From assembly GCF_045055655.1 (NCBI RefSeq), contig NZ_JBANFI010000004.1, positions 310,001 through 374,000 on the forward strand: DNA of 64,000 nucleotides, given 5' to 3'. The DNA is from Marinospirillum alkalitolerans (GTDB taxonomy: Bacteria; Pseudomonadota; Gammaproteobacteria; Pseudomonadales; Halomonadaceae). A program made the translations under genes and the position numbers. Each line of letters starts with the position of its first letter. Position 1 is the stretch's first letter. A model generated the notes under the pieces. The model was not told the origin of the DNA, did not search any database, and saw only the letters and a list, made by a program, of their open reading frames with translations. Below are positions 42,845-52,015 of the stretch, in pieces.

Positions 42845-44062
42845 ATGCCCTCCCAGTCTGTTTCTTCCTCTTTGACGGCAGATGTCGTCGTTCTGGGGGC
42901 CGGTGCCGCCGGCCTGATGTGTGCAGCCACAGCTGGCTATCAAGGTGCACGCGTGCTGGTCATCGATCACGCTAAAAAGCCAGCAGGCAAGGTGCTGATG
43001 TCAGGTGGCGGCCGCTGCAATTTCACCAATCTCAATACCACACCGGCACACTATCTCAGCCGCAATCCTCATTTTTGTAAATCCGCCCTGAAACGCTATA
43101 CCCCACAGGACTTTGTTGAACTGGTGGAACGCCACGGTGTTGAGTATGTCGAGAAGAATCCAGGCCAGCTGTTCTGTGCAGAATCGAGTAAAGAAATCCA
43201 GCGTGTGCTGCTGACTGAGCTTGAATGGTCGGGGGCACAGCTGCATCTGCGTACCCAACTCGAAGCCGTCCAACCGCGTGCTGATGGCGTGCTGCTGCAC
43301 ACTTCGCTGGGCCAGATTGATGCTGGAGCCTTAGTGATTGCAACCGGTGGGCTCTCGATCCCGACCATGGGGGCCACAGGTATTGGCTATACGTTGGCAC
43401 GCCAGTTTGGGCTCGAAGTCCTGCCAACCCGTGCAGGGCTCGTGCCTTTAACCCTGCATCCTGAGCACAAACATCTGTTTGCGCCCCTCTCTGGCCTCAG
43501 TTGTCCTGTGGCCATCCATGCAGGCGGCCACACCTTCACCGATGATCTCTTGCTGACGCATCGCGGACTCTCTGGACCGGCCGTGCTACAAGTATCCAAC
43601 TTCTGGCAAGAAGGACAGGAAGTCAGCATTAACTGGCTGCCGGATCTTTGTGTCAGCACTGCTCTACGCCAAGAACGCCAACAAGCCGCTAAGGCAGGCT
43701 TAGCCGCCTGGTTAGGACGCCATCTGCCCAAGCGTCTGGCGGCCACGCTCTACGAGGAGATCACCCTCCATCATGACCCCCTTCCGGCCCGCCTTGCCGA
43801 CTTGTCGAATGAACGGATCGATCAACTCGCCAATCACTTGCAAAACTGGGTGTTCAAGCCAGCAGGCAGTGAAGGCTATCGCACGGCTGAGGTCACGCTA
43901 GGGGGCGTCGCGACTGAACAGATTTCTTCACAAAACTTTGCCGTTCAAGGGCTGGAAGCTGTGCGCTTTATTGGCGAGGTATTAGATGTCACCGGCCAGC
44001 TGGGTGGATTTAACTTCCAATGGGCCTGGGCTTCTGCTGTGGCCTGCGGACGTAGTTTTTAA
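42845..44062 (+). CDS. HI0933/YhiN-family FAD-dependent flavoprotein
   Basis: 405 residues. N-terminal dinucleotide fold VVLGAGAAGLMCA (about 15-27), the family motif KVLMSGGGRCNFTN (about 49-62), and C-terminal GGFNFQWAWASA. The HI0933-like group are flavin proteins related to BaiN with an inserted domain; their reaction is mostly unknown. The assigned ATG is 42845; TTGATGGATGCC upstream offers weak ribosome-site support. It is followed after about 110 bases by cobB. Confidence 0.9.
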   Translation: MPSQSVSSSLTADVVVLGAGAAGLMCAATAGYQGARVLVIDHAKKPAGKVLMSGGGRCNFTNLNTTPAHYLSRNPHFCKSALKRYTPQDFVELVERHGVEYVEKNPGQLFCAESSKEIQRVLLTELEWSGAQLHLRTQLEAVQPRADGVLLHTSLGQIDAGALVIATGGLSIPTMGATGIGYTLARQFGLEVLPTRAGLVPLTLHPEHKHLFAPLSGLSCPVAIHAGGHTFTDDLLLTHRGLSGPAVLQVSNFWQEGQEVSINWLPDLCVSTALRQERQQAAKAGLAAWLGRHLPKRLAATLYEEITLHHDPLPARLADLSNERIDQLANHLQNWVFKPAGSEGYRTAEVTLGGVATEQISSQNFAVQGLEAVRFIGEVLDVTGQLGGFNFQWAWASAVACGRSF

Positions 44063-44175
44063 AACACAATCTGCTTAAAATACAAGGCCCTGATGCGCAT
44101 CAAACATCTCATCCAACCTCTGCGGCAGACTCGGTAAGACCGACTCATCATCTTCTACATCACCTTGGAGCCTGC

Positions 44176-44901
44176 ATGTCGCCACAAAAAGTCGTTGTGC
44201 TCACTGGGGCTGGTATTTCAGCTGAATCAGGCATCGCCACCTTTCGCGATCAACAAGGACTGTGGGAAGCGCATCGCATTGAAGATGTCGCCAGCCCTGC
44301 TGGGTTTCAGCGCAATCCGCAATTGGTTCTTGATTTTTATAATCAGCGTCGGGCGCAGCTGCTTGATCCTGGTCTGCACCCCAATGCAGCCCATCTGGCC
44401 TTGGCAGATTTTGAGCAGCAGTGGTGTGCTTTGGGTGGTGAATTCACCCTGATCACCCAGAATGTCGATAACCTCCATCAGCGCGCCGGTAGTGAACGCC
44501 TGATCTGCCTGCATGGACAACTGCAGAGTGCCCTCTGCCCCTTGAGTCGCCAGTCTCATCCATGGACAGGCCCGCTTCAGCTCGGTGATCTCTGCCCTTG
44601 CTGTCGGCCGGCACAACAACTAAGACCCGATATTGTCTGGTTTGGTGAAATGCCCTATCACTTCGATGCCTGCTTGAGCGCAGCGCAGCAGGCGGATGTG
44701 TTTATCTCCATTGGCACCTCAGGGCAGGTTTATCCTGCCGCCGGGCTGATGGAAGAAGCGCAACAGGCATGGAAGGTAGAAGTCAACCTTGCTCCCACGC
44801 GCAAGGATTGGGATCTTGGCCTTTATGGTCCTGCCTCGGAAGAACTGCCTGTGTATCTGACTCAGCTCCTTGAAGCAGCCAGCACGCGATACACGCCCTG
44901 A
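44176..44901 (+). CDS. cobB: NAD-dependent protein deacylase (class III sirtuin)
   Basis: 241 residues. Sirtuin motifs: TGAGISAESGIATFRD (residues 11-26), TQNVDNLHQRAGS, catalytic His in CLHGQL, and a zinc site with CPCC; the first cysteine pair is reduced to one Cys (ALCPLSR), as in E. coli CobB. Tyr and Arg of FYNQRR fit the YxxR signature for desuccinylation. It removes acetyl or succinyl groups from lysines. TTGGAG lies before the ATG. The 3' end overlaps the convergent thioesterase by 40 bases. Confidence 0.93.
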   Translation: MSPQKVVVLTGAGISAESGIATFRDQQGLWEAHRIEDVASPAGFQRNPQLVLDFYNQRRAQLLDPGLHPNAAHLALADFEQQWCALGGEFTLITQNVDNLHQRAGSERLICLHGQLQSALCPLSRQSHPWTGPLQLGDLCPCCRPAQQLRPDIVWFGEMPYHFDACLSAAQQADVFISIGTSGQVYPAAGLMEEAQQAWKVEVNLAPTRKDWDLGLYGPASEELPVYLTQLLEAASTRYTP

Positions 44902-45353
44902 AAGCGAAAACAACAATGCTCGCCCTGCCAGGCTTCGATCACCAGCTCAACACCTGGGCGGGCGCTTTGCTGCGGGTCGAGCGTCTCAACCCAATCATCG
45001 TGCAACGGCTGCGCCCGTAGCGTGAAATCCCCCTCAATCGGCGCCAGATAAGTCTGCTGTGCACTTTTGACCACCACTGGGACGCAGGGCTGTTTACTCT
45101 CCCACATCAGACGCGTCCAACACCAGCCTAAAAGCGTTGCCAGACCCACGACACCACCACCAAAAGCCGTGCCCTTATCATTCACCAGTGGCGCTAATGC
45201 CAAATGCATTGTTAAACAAGGCGATGTCGCTGATGCCTCCCAGCCTAATTGCTGAATGCCCATCGCCTGCGTCAGAGGAATCTGCTGATGCAGCTGCTCA
45301 AGAAAAGTGGCATCCATCACCGGCAGGCTCGCCATAGGATCACTCGTCGACAT
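44862..45353 (-). CDS. YiiD_C-type hotdog thioesterase
   Basis: 163 residues with a hotdog fold: central NDKGTAFGGGVVGLATLLGW helix, as in the YiiD C-terminal domain (PF09500), normally fused to an acetyltransferase in E. coli but free here. Putative thioesterase of unknown acyl substrate. AGGAGG precedes the ATG, which directly follows the stop codon of the nitroreductase gene (TAAATG), so the two are cotranscribed. Confidence 0.83.
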   Translation of the reverse strand: MSTSDPMASLPVMDATFLEQLHQQIPLTQAMGIQQLGWEASATSPCLTMHLALAPLVNDKGTAFGGGVVGLATLLGWCWTRLMWESKQPCVPVVVKSAQQTYLAPIEGDFTLRAQPLHDDWVETLDPQQSARPGVELVIEAWQGEHCCFRFQGVYRVLAASRS

Positions 45354-45923
45354 TTAAGCCTCCTGTTGCGGCCACTGCTGCACAAAATCAGCCACATGAC
45401 GCTCCGGCAAAACCTTACGTCGCCCTTGCGGTGTCCCGAGGTAGAGAAAACCCACCAAAGATTCCTGCTCAGTCAAACCAAGACGCTCTTTGACCAGTGG
45501 ATCAAAACACAACCAGCCGCTGCGCCACAACCCAGCAAAACCCAAGGCTTCTGCCGCCAGTAAAAGCCCATGTGCTGCACAGCCTGCTGAAAGCTGCTGT
45601 TCGATCTCTGGCACCTTTGGATGCACCTGACAGGCCGCCACCACGGCAATCACCAATGGCGCACGCTGCGGCATACGCTGGATTTTATCGAGATCAGCCT
45701 CTGGTGTAGCAGGATCTTGTGCCAACTGCGCCTGAACAAAAATCTCGCCCAGACTGAGCAAAGCCGATCCTCGAAACTCAATAAAGCGCCAAGGTGTTAA
45801 ACTTGCATGATCTGGCGCACGCAAAGCGGCCTGATACATCTGCGCCATAGCCTCTCCCTCGGGAGCAGGAGACAAGAGCCGAGGATGGGAGTTACGCTTA
45901 AGTAACAGTTCTAAAGCTTGCAT
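45354..45923 (-). CDS. nitroreductase-family protein (YdjA-like)
   Basis: 189 residues from ATG 45923, short for nitroreductases, as in the YdjA/TdsD subgroup. An N-terminal RNSHPRLLSPAP segment and RAPDHASLTPWRF bind FMN; GLLLAAEALGFAGLWRSGW and FLYLGTP are also typical. It reduces nitro compounds or related substrates with NAD(P)H. GGAG lies seven bases before the ATG. It is the first gene of a pair with the thioesterase. Confidence 0.88.
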   Translation of the reverse strand: MQALELLLKRNSHPRLLSPAPEGEAMAQMYQAALRAPDHASLTPWRFIEFRGSALLSLGEIFVQAQLAQDPATPEADLDKIQRMPQRAPLVIAVVAACQVHPKVPEIEQQLSAGCAAHGLLLAAEALGFAGLWRSGWLCFDPLVKERLGLTEQESLVGFLYLGTPQGRRKVLPERHVADFVQQWPQQEA

Positions 45924-46049
45924 ACATTCACTCCTGATGTGCATTGTGTCATCATCGCTGACTTGCAGCGCGGCGGACTGCGGCTTACTCTTGAAGCCTG
46001 GATGCGCGGATGCGCTTTCCTCTTTTTGTTCAATTAAGGACTGAGACTC

Positions 46050-46676
46050 ATGGTGTTATCTCCACTCGCGGTTTTACTGGTTGCCCAGCTGGGTATTCTG
46101 CTCTTGGGGACAGCCATCTATCAAAGCCTCAAGAACTGGCGCTTGATGAAGGAACTCGCGGTGTTCAAAGCAGCAGCACCCAGTGCCCTTTCCTCTGACG
46201 CTGAACCCCAGATCAACCTGGATCAAGCGGAACGCCTGCTCAACCGCTTGCAGCAAGGCTATGCCGATATCGAGGATTATGCGCCAGCCAGTCAAGGTCT
46301 CTGCGAGGAACAACTGCAGCTACTGGATAACCTCGCTGACTGCCTAGGCCTGCAACTGGGCTCGGCACGAAAAAGCGCACCTGCCATGGCTCCCGTCGAA
46401 CCCAGCATAAGCATGCCGCCACCCAGCGCACCTGAGTCAGACGATATTATCACTCAAGATCAGATCGATTCAGTACTGGGCAGTGATTTTGACGCTGAAA
46501 TCGATGACGCCATCGAGCTGGATGAGCTGGGGCTGGATGAGATAGAAACCACCAGCGCCGAGATTGAGGCTGATGACACTGAGCTACCTGATGATACCTT
46601 GCAGGCCATTCTCGATAGCCAAGATGACTTTGACTTCTCTGATCTGGAAAGCGAACTGCTCGATACTAAAAAATAA
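46050..46676 (+). CDS. membrane-anchored acidic protein with a FliM-like peptide, function unknown
   Basis: 208 residues; family not recognised. One N-terminal membrane helix (about 4-24), a short basic stop (KNWRLMKE), a coiled segment (about 55-100; INLDQAERLLNRLQQGY), a Pro-rich linker (about 108-130), then a very acidic C-terminal third. At residues 132-147 the sequence reads DIITQDQIDSVLGSDF, close to the FliM N-terminal peptide (LSQ-x-EIDALL) that binds phosphorylated CheY. A second weak LQAILDSQ segment follows. AAGGA lies nine bases before the ATG. Flanked by unrelated genes. A CheY-like partner is only an inference. Confidence 0.7.
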   Translation: MVLSPLAVLLVAQLGILLLGTAIYQSLKNWRLMKELAVFKAAAPSALSSDAEPQINLDQAERLLNRLQQGYADIEDYAPASQGLCEEQLQLLDNLADCLGLQLGSARKSAPAMAPVEPSISMPPPSAPESDDIITQDQIDSVLGSDFDAEIDDAIELDELGLDEIETTSAEIEADDTELPDDTLQAILDSQDDFDFSDLESELLDTKK

Positions 46677-46755
46677 TGCTGAGCGCGGAAGGCGCGGTGT
46701 TGATCAACACTGCCGCTGCCTCCCGCCGCTCTTGCTCAACCTGTCAGCTTGAATC

Positions 46756-47529
46756 TTAATGGCGTATGCCACGGCCTTTTTCAAGCAGATACAGCGCCAA
46801 ACTAAAAAACACCACAATAAACAAGCTAATTGCACTCAGTGCGGCCCAAGGGTTGATATCTGAAACGCCCAAAATCCCATAACGGAAGGTATTGACCATA
46901 TAGAGGATCGGGTTCAATAAGGACACGCCCTGCCAGAAATCAGGCAGCAAATGGATTGAGTAGAAAACACCACCTAAATAAGTCAGTGGCGTCAGCACAA
47001 AGGTGGGGATGATCGCAATATCATCAAAGCTGCGCGCAAAAAGCGCATTAATAAAACCGCCAAGTGCAAAAAGTACGGCAGTTAAAAAGACCACCAGCAG
47101 CGTCAAACCAAGGTGATGCACTTGTAGATCAGTGAAAAACAGCGCCAAAATGGTCACGACCAACCCGACAATCAGGCCTCTGGCCACGCCACCAAGCACA
47201 TAGCCAGTCAGGATCACCCAGCTGGGCACAGGCGAGACCAGCAGCTCTTCAATCGAGTGCTGAAACTTGCTGCTGAAAAATGACGAGACCACATTCGAAT
47301 AGCTATTGGTGATCACCGACATCATGATCAAACCCGGCATAATAAACTGCATATAGGTGAACCCACCCATCTCACCAATACGACTACCAATCAAGCTACC
47401 AAAAATCACAAAGTAGAGCGTCATCGTGATGGCTGGTGGCAGCAAGGTTTGCGGCCAAATACGGGTAAAACGCCGAATTTCTTTGCGCAGAATCGTTAAA
47501 AAAGCAACACGGTACAAACTGATATTCAC
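46756..47529 (-). CDS. yadH: ABC-2 type transporter permease (YadH-like)
   Basis: 257 residues with six membrane helices and the ABC-2 pattern: an N-terminal amphipathic helix (FLTILRKEIRRFTRIWPQ), ALFARSFDDIAIIPTFVLTPLTYLGGVFY, and a GRGIRH C-terminus. It matches YadH, partner of YadG. The start is GTG with GGAGAA upstream. It follows the ATPase gene by 53 bases. The exported substrate is unknown. Confidence 0.9.
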   Translation of the reverse strand: MNISLYRVAFLTILRKEIRRFTRIWPQTLLPPAITMTLYFVIFGSLIGSRIGEMGGFTYMQFIMPGLIMMSVITNSYSNVVSSFFSSKFQHSIEELLVSPVPSWVILTGYVLGGVARGLIVGLVVTILALFFTDLQVHHLGLTLLVVFLTAVLFALGGFINALFARSFDDIAIIPTFVLTPLTYLGGVFYSIHLLPDFWQGVSLLNPILYMVNTFRYGILGVSDINPWAALSAISLFIVVFFSLALYLLEKGRGIRH

Positions 47530-47582
47530 TGACTTCTCCTCAGAAGGGATAGCGCGCGGACAGATAAAGCGGGGAACACAGG

Positions 47583-48533
47583 TTAAGCCGGCTGAGCCTG
47601 AGCCGCACGAAAATCGCTGGCTGGTGTTTTCTCAACCAGTGCAACAAAAAGCTCTTCAAGACGATTGGCTTTATTGCGTAGACTAACAATCTCTAAACCC
47701 TGCTGATCCAACTGGCGAAAGAGCTGATTCAGGCTCTGGCCTTTCTCGACCACCACTTCTAAACAACGTTGATCAAGCAAACGCAGCGCAAACCCATCCA
47801 GATCTGGGCACTCAGCCAGCGGCTGACTCAGATCGAGCATAAAAGTCTCACGATTCAGCTCACCGAGGAGATTCTTCATACTGGTGTTTTTGACGATCTC
47901 GCCTTGATCAATAATCGCAATATTGCGGCACAGGCTTTCTGCTTCTTCCAAATAATGGGTGGTCAAAATGATCGTGGTCCCCTGGCGGTTGATCTCCTGC
48001 ATAAAGCCCCACATCGACCGACGCAACTCGATATCCACACCTGCCGTGGGTTCATCAAGGATCAAGAGACGAGGCTGGTGCACCAGCGCACGGGCAATCA
48101 TCAGACGGCGTTTCATCCCACCGGAGAGCATGCGCGCCTGTTGATGACGCTTCTCCCACAAACCAAGATCCTTCAACAGCTGATCACAGCGCGGCTGGGC
48201 CTCAGCTGGAGTCAACCCATGGTAGCCTGCTGAAGTCAGCACGATATCTTCAATTTTCTCAAATACACCAAAGTTAAACTCTTGCGGCACCACGCCAATC
48301 ATGCGCTTGGCTTCGGCGAAGTTTTCATCAATATCAATACCAAACAGCTTGACCTGTCCTGCTGTTTTGCGCACCAAAGAGCAGACGATACCCAGCGTCG
48401 TCGACTTACCGGCACCGTTGGGCCCCAGTAGCGCAAAAAAATCACCTTCCGCGACACTCAAATCTATCCCTTTAAGTGCTTGATGCCCGTTTTGATAGGT
48501 TTTCGTTAAACCCTGAATGGATAATGCTTGCAT
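47583..48533 (-). CDS. yadG: ABC transporter ATPase (YadG-like)
   Basis: 316 residues. Walker A GPNGAGKST (about residues 38-46), signature MLSGGMKRRLMIARAL, Walker B LLILDEPTAGVD and the His switch LTTHYLEEAE. The domain after residue 220 is the usual extension of drug/lipid export ATPases. Operon with the permease downstream. Homology to the YadGH pair is strong, but its cargo is not established. Confidence 0.92.
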   Translation of the reverse strand: MQALSIQGLTKTYQNGHQALKGIDLSVAEGDFFALLGPNGAGKSTTLGIVCSLVRKTAGQVKLFGIDIDENFAEAKRMIGVVPQEFNFGVFEKIEDIVLTSAGYHGLTPAEAQPRCDQLLKDLGLWEKRHQQARMLSGGMKRRLMIARALVHQPRLLILDEPTAGVDIELRRSMWGFMQEINRQGTTIILTTHYLEEAESLCRNIAIIDQGEIVKNTSMKNLLGELNRETFMLDLSQPLAECPDLDGFALRLLDQRCLEVVVEKGQSLNQLFRQLDQQGLEIVSLRNKANRLEELFVALVEKTPASDFRAAQAQPA

Positions 48534-48623
48534 AGATTTCTCTTGCTCTTAATGGCTCTGGCTTTTTCAAAAGTCCGGCCCTCACAAGGACGGCAAGGGA
48601 CAAGGAGGCGGTTCAGAGGAGGG

Positions 48624-48651
48624 GAATCCACCCACGAAAGCAGGTGGATTC
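48624..48651 (-). terminator. inverted repeat downstream of metQ
   Basis: GAATCCACC and GGTGGATTC (nine bases each) flank a ten-base loop, 35 bases after the metQ stop on the minus strand. No T tract follows, so this may be a weak or factor-dependent end. Confidence 0.4.
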
Positions 48652-48685
48652 AGGTCAGGTTCACAGCGGAGAGAGCAAAAAAGAA

Positions 48686-49456
48686 TTAAAACGCAGGAAC
48701 CACCGCACCCTGATAACGCTCTTCTATAAATTGGCGCGAAGTTTCACTTTTCAAGGTATTGACCAGCACTTGCAGTGCAGGATCTTCAGCGCGATCACGA
48801 TGCACAACCAGGATGTTCACATAGGGAGATTCCGCACCTTCAATGACGATCGCATCAGCTGCCGGATTCAAACCCGCTTCCAGCGCATAGTTGGTATTGA
48901 TCAACGCCAAATCCACCTGATTCAACACGCGTGGCAGTGTCGCGGCTTCCAACTCACGAAAACGCAAGCGCTTGGGATTATCGATAATATCGCGTGGCGT
49001 GGCCGTAATGCCGGCTTCTGGATTCAGGCGAATCAATCCCGCCTCTTGCAGCAACAGCAAGGCACGACCACCATTGGTGGCATCATTAGGCACAGCTATC
49101 TGCGCGCGCTGGGGTAAATCCTCTAAGCTGGTGTAGCGCACTGAATAGGCACCAAAAGGCTCTACGTGAACACCGGCAAGGCTGACGAGCTGGGTGTTAC
49201 GGCTGGCATTAAAGTTTTCCAGATAGGGCAGATGCTGGAAAAAGTTGGCATCCAAGCGCCCTTCATTCACCTGAGTATTCGGTTGGACATAATCGGTAAA
49301 CACACGCACTTCAAGATGTATGCCCTGCTCCGCCATAGCAGGACGCAGGTGCTCTAAAATTTCAGCATGGGGAACGGCTGTTGCGGCAACACGCAGGGTT
49401 TCAGCTTGTAAACTAAAAGCCGCAAGGGCTAAAAAAGTGGCCAGAACTTTCTTCAC
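48686..49456 (-). CDS. metQ: methionine ABC transporter substrate-binding protein
   Basis: 256 residues of the NlpA/MetQ family: VAATAVPHAEILEHLRP, VNEGRLDANFFQHLPYL and IDNPKRLRFRELEAATLPR are typical. It binds methionine in the periplasm. Unlike most MetQ proteins, the signal peptide ends FSLQAETL with no lipobox cysteine, so it should be a soluble periplasmic protein. Start is GTG at 49456 with GAGGA upstream. It follows metI by 113 bases. Confidence 0.92.
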   Translation of the reverse strand: MKKVLATFLALAAFSLQAETLRVAATAVPHAEILEHLRPAMAEQGIHLEVRVFTDYVQPNTQVNEGRLDANFFQHLPYLENFNASRNTQLVSLAGVHVEPFGAYSVRYTSLEDLPQRAQIAVPNDATNGGRALLLLQEAGLIRLNPEAGITATPRDIIDNPKRLRFRELEAATLPRVLNQVDLALINTNYALEAGLNPAADAIVIEGAESPYVNILVVHRDRAEDPALQVLVNTLKSETSRQFIEERYQGAVVPAF

Positions 49457-49569
49457 AGGACATCCTCTTCTATGAGATCAACGAGATAAAAACACCAATG
49501 GTTTGATTCTAACTAAAAACCCAGCACAAGAGTAGGCTATTCACCGCTCTTGCAACAGGGCGGCATAGA

Positions 49570-50244
49570 TTAACGACGCGAATAGCGCACTACCAAACGA
49601 TCACCAAGGGTTTGGATCAACTGCACCAATAGCAGCAACAGGACCACGGTAATCACCATCACATCGGTTTGGAAGCGCTGATAACCAAAGCGAATCGCCA
49701 GATCACCAAGGCCACCCGCACCGACCACCCCAGCCATCGCTGTATAAGACACCAAGGTAATCGCCGTGACGGTAATCGCAGCAATAATGCCGGGGCGAGC
49801 TTCAGGCAGCAAGGCATAGAAAATAATCTGGCGCGTGGTGGCGCCCATCGCCTGCGTGGCTTCAATAATCCCCCGATCCACCTCGCGCAGCGCTGTTTCT
49901 ACAAGACGCGCAAAAAAGGGCGTGGCACCCACAACCAAAGGAGGAATCGCACCCCAGACACCCAGCGATGTTCCAACCAGCATCACGGTGAGCGGAATCA
50001 TCACAATAATCAAAATGATAAAGGGCAAAGAACGCAAAATATTGGTGACTAAAGACAGTACGGCATACAAGGGCTTGTTCTCAAACAGCTGCTTGGGGCC
50101 TGTTAAAAACAAGATAATCCCCAAAGGCAAGCCAAATACCAGAGTAAAAAGCAGCGAGCCACCCAGCATCACTAGCGTTTCACCCGTGGCCCAGCTTAAA
50201 TCATACCAATCTACATTACTCATTAACGCCGCCAGTTGCTCCAT
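49570..50244 (-). CDS. metI: methionine ABC transporter permease
   Basis: 224 residues with five membrane helices and the MetI EAA-like loop (IIEATQAMGATTRQIIFYALLPEARPG). Forms the D-/L-methionine importer with MetN and MetQ. Its ATG overlaps the metN stop by one base (TAATG), so translation is coupled. Confidence 0.95.
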   Translation of the reverse strand: MEQLAALMSNVDWYDLSWATGETLVMLGGSLLFTLVFGLPLGIILFLTGPKQLFENKPLYAVLSLVTNILRSLPFIILIIVMIPLTVMLVGTSLGVWGAIPPLVVGATPFFARLVETALREVDRGIIEATQAMGATTRQIIFYALLPEARPGIIAAITVTAITLVSYTAMAGVVGAGGLGDLAIRFGYQRFQTDVMVITVVLLLLLVQLIQTLGDRLVVRYSRR

Positions 50245-51275
50245 TAGTTCATCGCCTCCAGCGTCACATCAGCCTGTTGTAGTTTTTCCAGCACCTGCTG
50301 GGCATTACCACCATGAAAAGCCACCAATAGCTGGCCGTAGGGCGTAGATTTAATACGATCTATCCGCCCGGAGAGCAAGGTAAAATCAGCCTGGGTTTCT
50401 TTGGCTATCTGCGCCAGCAGTGGCTGATAGGTTGCCTCCCCTTGAAAGGTCAGACGATAGACCTGCCCTTCTACCTTGGAGAAATCTTCGATCAGCGCCT
50501 GCTCATCCAGCTGCTCAGCCTCATAAACAAAACGCCGCGTCGTAGGATGTTGCGGATGCAAGAAAACCTGCGCCACGGGGCCTTCTTCAACAATATGCCC
50601 CTTGTCCATCACAGCAACGCGATCCGCCACCTTGCGCACCACTTCCATCTCGTGCGTGATCAACACCAGTGTCAGTTTCAGCTCTTGGTTGATTTCGAGC
50701 AGCAAATCCAGCACCTGCTGCGTGGTTTCTGGATCGAGTGCACTGGTGGCCTCATCACAGAGCAGAATTTTGGGGTCGGTCGATAAGGCCCGTGCGATGC
50801 CCACACGCTGCTTTTGTCCACCAGAAAGCTGGGCTGGATATTTTTTAGCGTGATCTTCCAAGCCTACCCGGCGCAATAGCTGGGCAACCTTCGCCTCGAT
50901 TTCCTTAGCGCTATGCTGACCTGCCAAGCGCAGCGGCATGGCAATGTTATCGGCGACAGTTTGTGAGCTCAGCAGATTAAAATGCTGGAAGATCATCCCG
51001 ACGCCTTGGCGGAACTGACGCAGCCCAGCCGCATCCAGCTGCGTGACATCGACACCATCGACCCAGAGCTGACCGCCACTGGGTGTTTCCAGGCGATTAA
51101 TTAAGCGTAACAGGGTACTCTTGCCTGCTCCGGAATGGCCGATCAAACCATAAATCTGACCGCGCGGGATCGATAGCTGGCAAGGATGCAGCGCAGTGAT
51201 CGCCTGCCCTTTCACCAGATAGGTTTTATGAATATTTTGAAATTGAATCACGCTCAGTCTAACCTTATGAGTCAT
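50244..51275 (-). CDS. metN: methionine ABC transporter ATPase
   Basis: 343 residues. Walker A GHSGAGKST, signature LSGGQKQRVGIARAL, Walker B ILLCDEATSALDP, and a C-terminal NIL domain (about 265-343), which in MetN senses methionine for feedback inhibition. Two starts are possible: ATG 51275, or GTG 51251 (IQFQNIHKTY), which fits the usual MetN N-terminus; neither has a strong ribosome site. Divergent from msrA with only 34 bases between ATG codons, so methionine uptake and methionine sulfoxide repair share one promoter region. Confidence 0.95.
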   Translation of the reverse strand: MTHKVRLSVIQFQNIHKTYLVKGQAITALHPCQLSIPRGQIYGLIGHSGAGKSTLLRLINRLETPSGGQLWVDGVDVTQLDAAGLRQFRQGVGMIFQHFNLLSSQTVADNIAMPLRLAGQHSAKEIEAKVAQLLRRVGLEDHAKKYPAQLSGGQKQRVGIARALSTDPKILLCDEATSALDPETTQQVLDLLLEINQELKLTLVLITHEMEVVRKVADRVAVMDKGHIVEEGPVAQVFLHPQHPTTRRFVYEAEQLDEQALIEDFSKVEGQVYRLTFQGEATYQPLLAQIAKETQADFTLLSGRIDRIKSTPYGQLLVAFHGGNAQQVLEKLQQADVTLEAMN

Positions 51276-51309
51276 CTAAAAAAGAGAGCCTGAACGAGGA
51301 GATCCGCTC

Positions 51310-51901
51310 ATGCCCCAAGGTTTTATTCCACCGGAAGATTTTCCTCTTGCGCCACCCTTGGCTGAGGTACCACAAGAAGACCAACTCTATCTTGCAGGCG
51401 GCTGCTTCTGGTGTGTAGAAGCCGTCTTTGCGCAGCTTGATGCTAACCTGAAGCTGGTGAGTGGTTACTGCGGTGGCACGGCAGAAACTGCCACCTATGA
51501 GCAGGTGTGCCGCGGCCAGACTCAGCATGCCGAGACACTTCAGATCACCTTTTTGCCCAACCAGATCAGCCGTGAAGCCCTGCTGCGTGTATTTTTCAGT
51601 CTTGCCCACGACCCGACCCAGTGGCAACGTCAGGGGGGCAGACCGTGGACCGCAATACCGATCAGCGATCTTTTATCGTCACACGGCCGAAGAGCAGCAG
51701 TTACGCGCCTACATAGACCAGCTGAATGCCCTGCCCGCCTTTGCACAACCCATTGTCACGCAGCTTGAGCCTTTTGCAGGTTTTTTCCCAGCAGAAATCG
51801 AGCACCAAGGCTATGCTGCCCGCCACCCACAACAGCCCTATATTCAAGCCGTGGCCCAGCCCAAGGTTGAGGCAGTGCGTGCTTTTCTTCAGCGCCAGTA
51901 G
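51310..51901 (+). pseudogene. msrA: peptide methionine sulfoxide reductase A with a one-base frameshift
   Basis: The MsrA sequence is split over two frames. The first frame (51310-51768) gives GGCFWCVEAVF with the catalytic Cys and continues to AHDPTQWQRQG; the second (to 51901) resumes with DRGPQYRSAIFY and runs through AEIEHQGYAARHP to the end. The switch falls exactly at a run of six Gs (51633-51638); five Gs would restore a full protein of about 196 residues. Either a decayed gene, a sequencing or assembly error, or slippage-controlled expression. The catalytic core on both sides is well conserved, which argues against old decay. Divergent from metN. Confidence 0.85.
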
Positions 51902-51951
51902 CAGTCAGCAAGACACAGCTTCAGCAACCGACAAGCCAAACAAGAACCCAA

Positions 51952-51981
51952 CAAGAGCAAGGGAGCCTGATCATGGCTCCC
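51952..51981 (-). terminator. hairpin downstream of gyrA
   Basis: GGGAGCC, a seven-base loop and GGCTCCC form a 7-bp stem 35 bases after the gyrA stop; on the minus strand it is followed by TTGCTCTTGTT, a poor T tract. Probable but weak terminator; it also follows msrA. Confidence 0.55.
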
Positions 51982-52015
51982 TGCTATTGTGCTGCTCAAG
52001 GCACAAGAAACACGA

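Noticed and set aside
51240..51310. SAM riboswitch upstream of metN
   Set aside because: Only 34 bases separate the metN and msrA starts, too short for any known SAM riboswitch.
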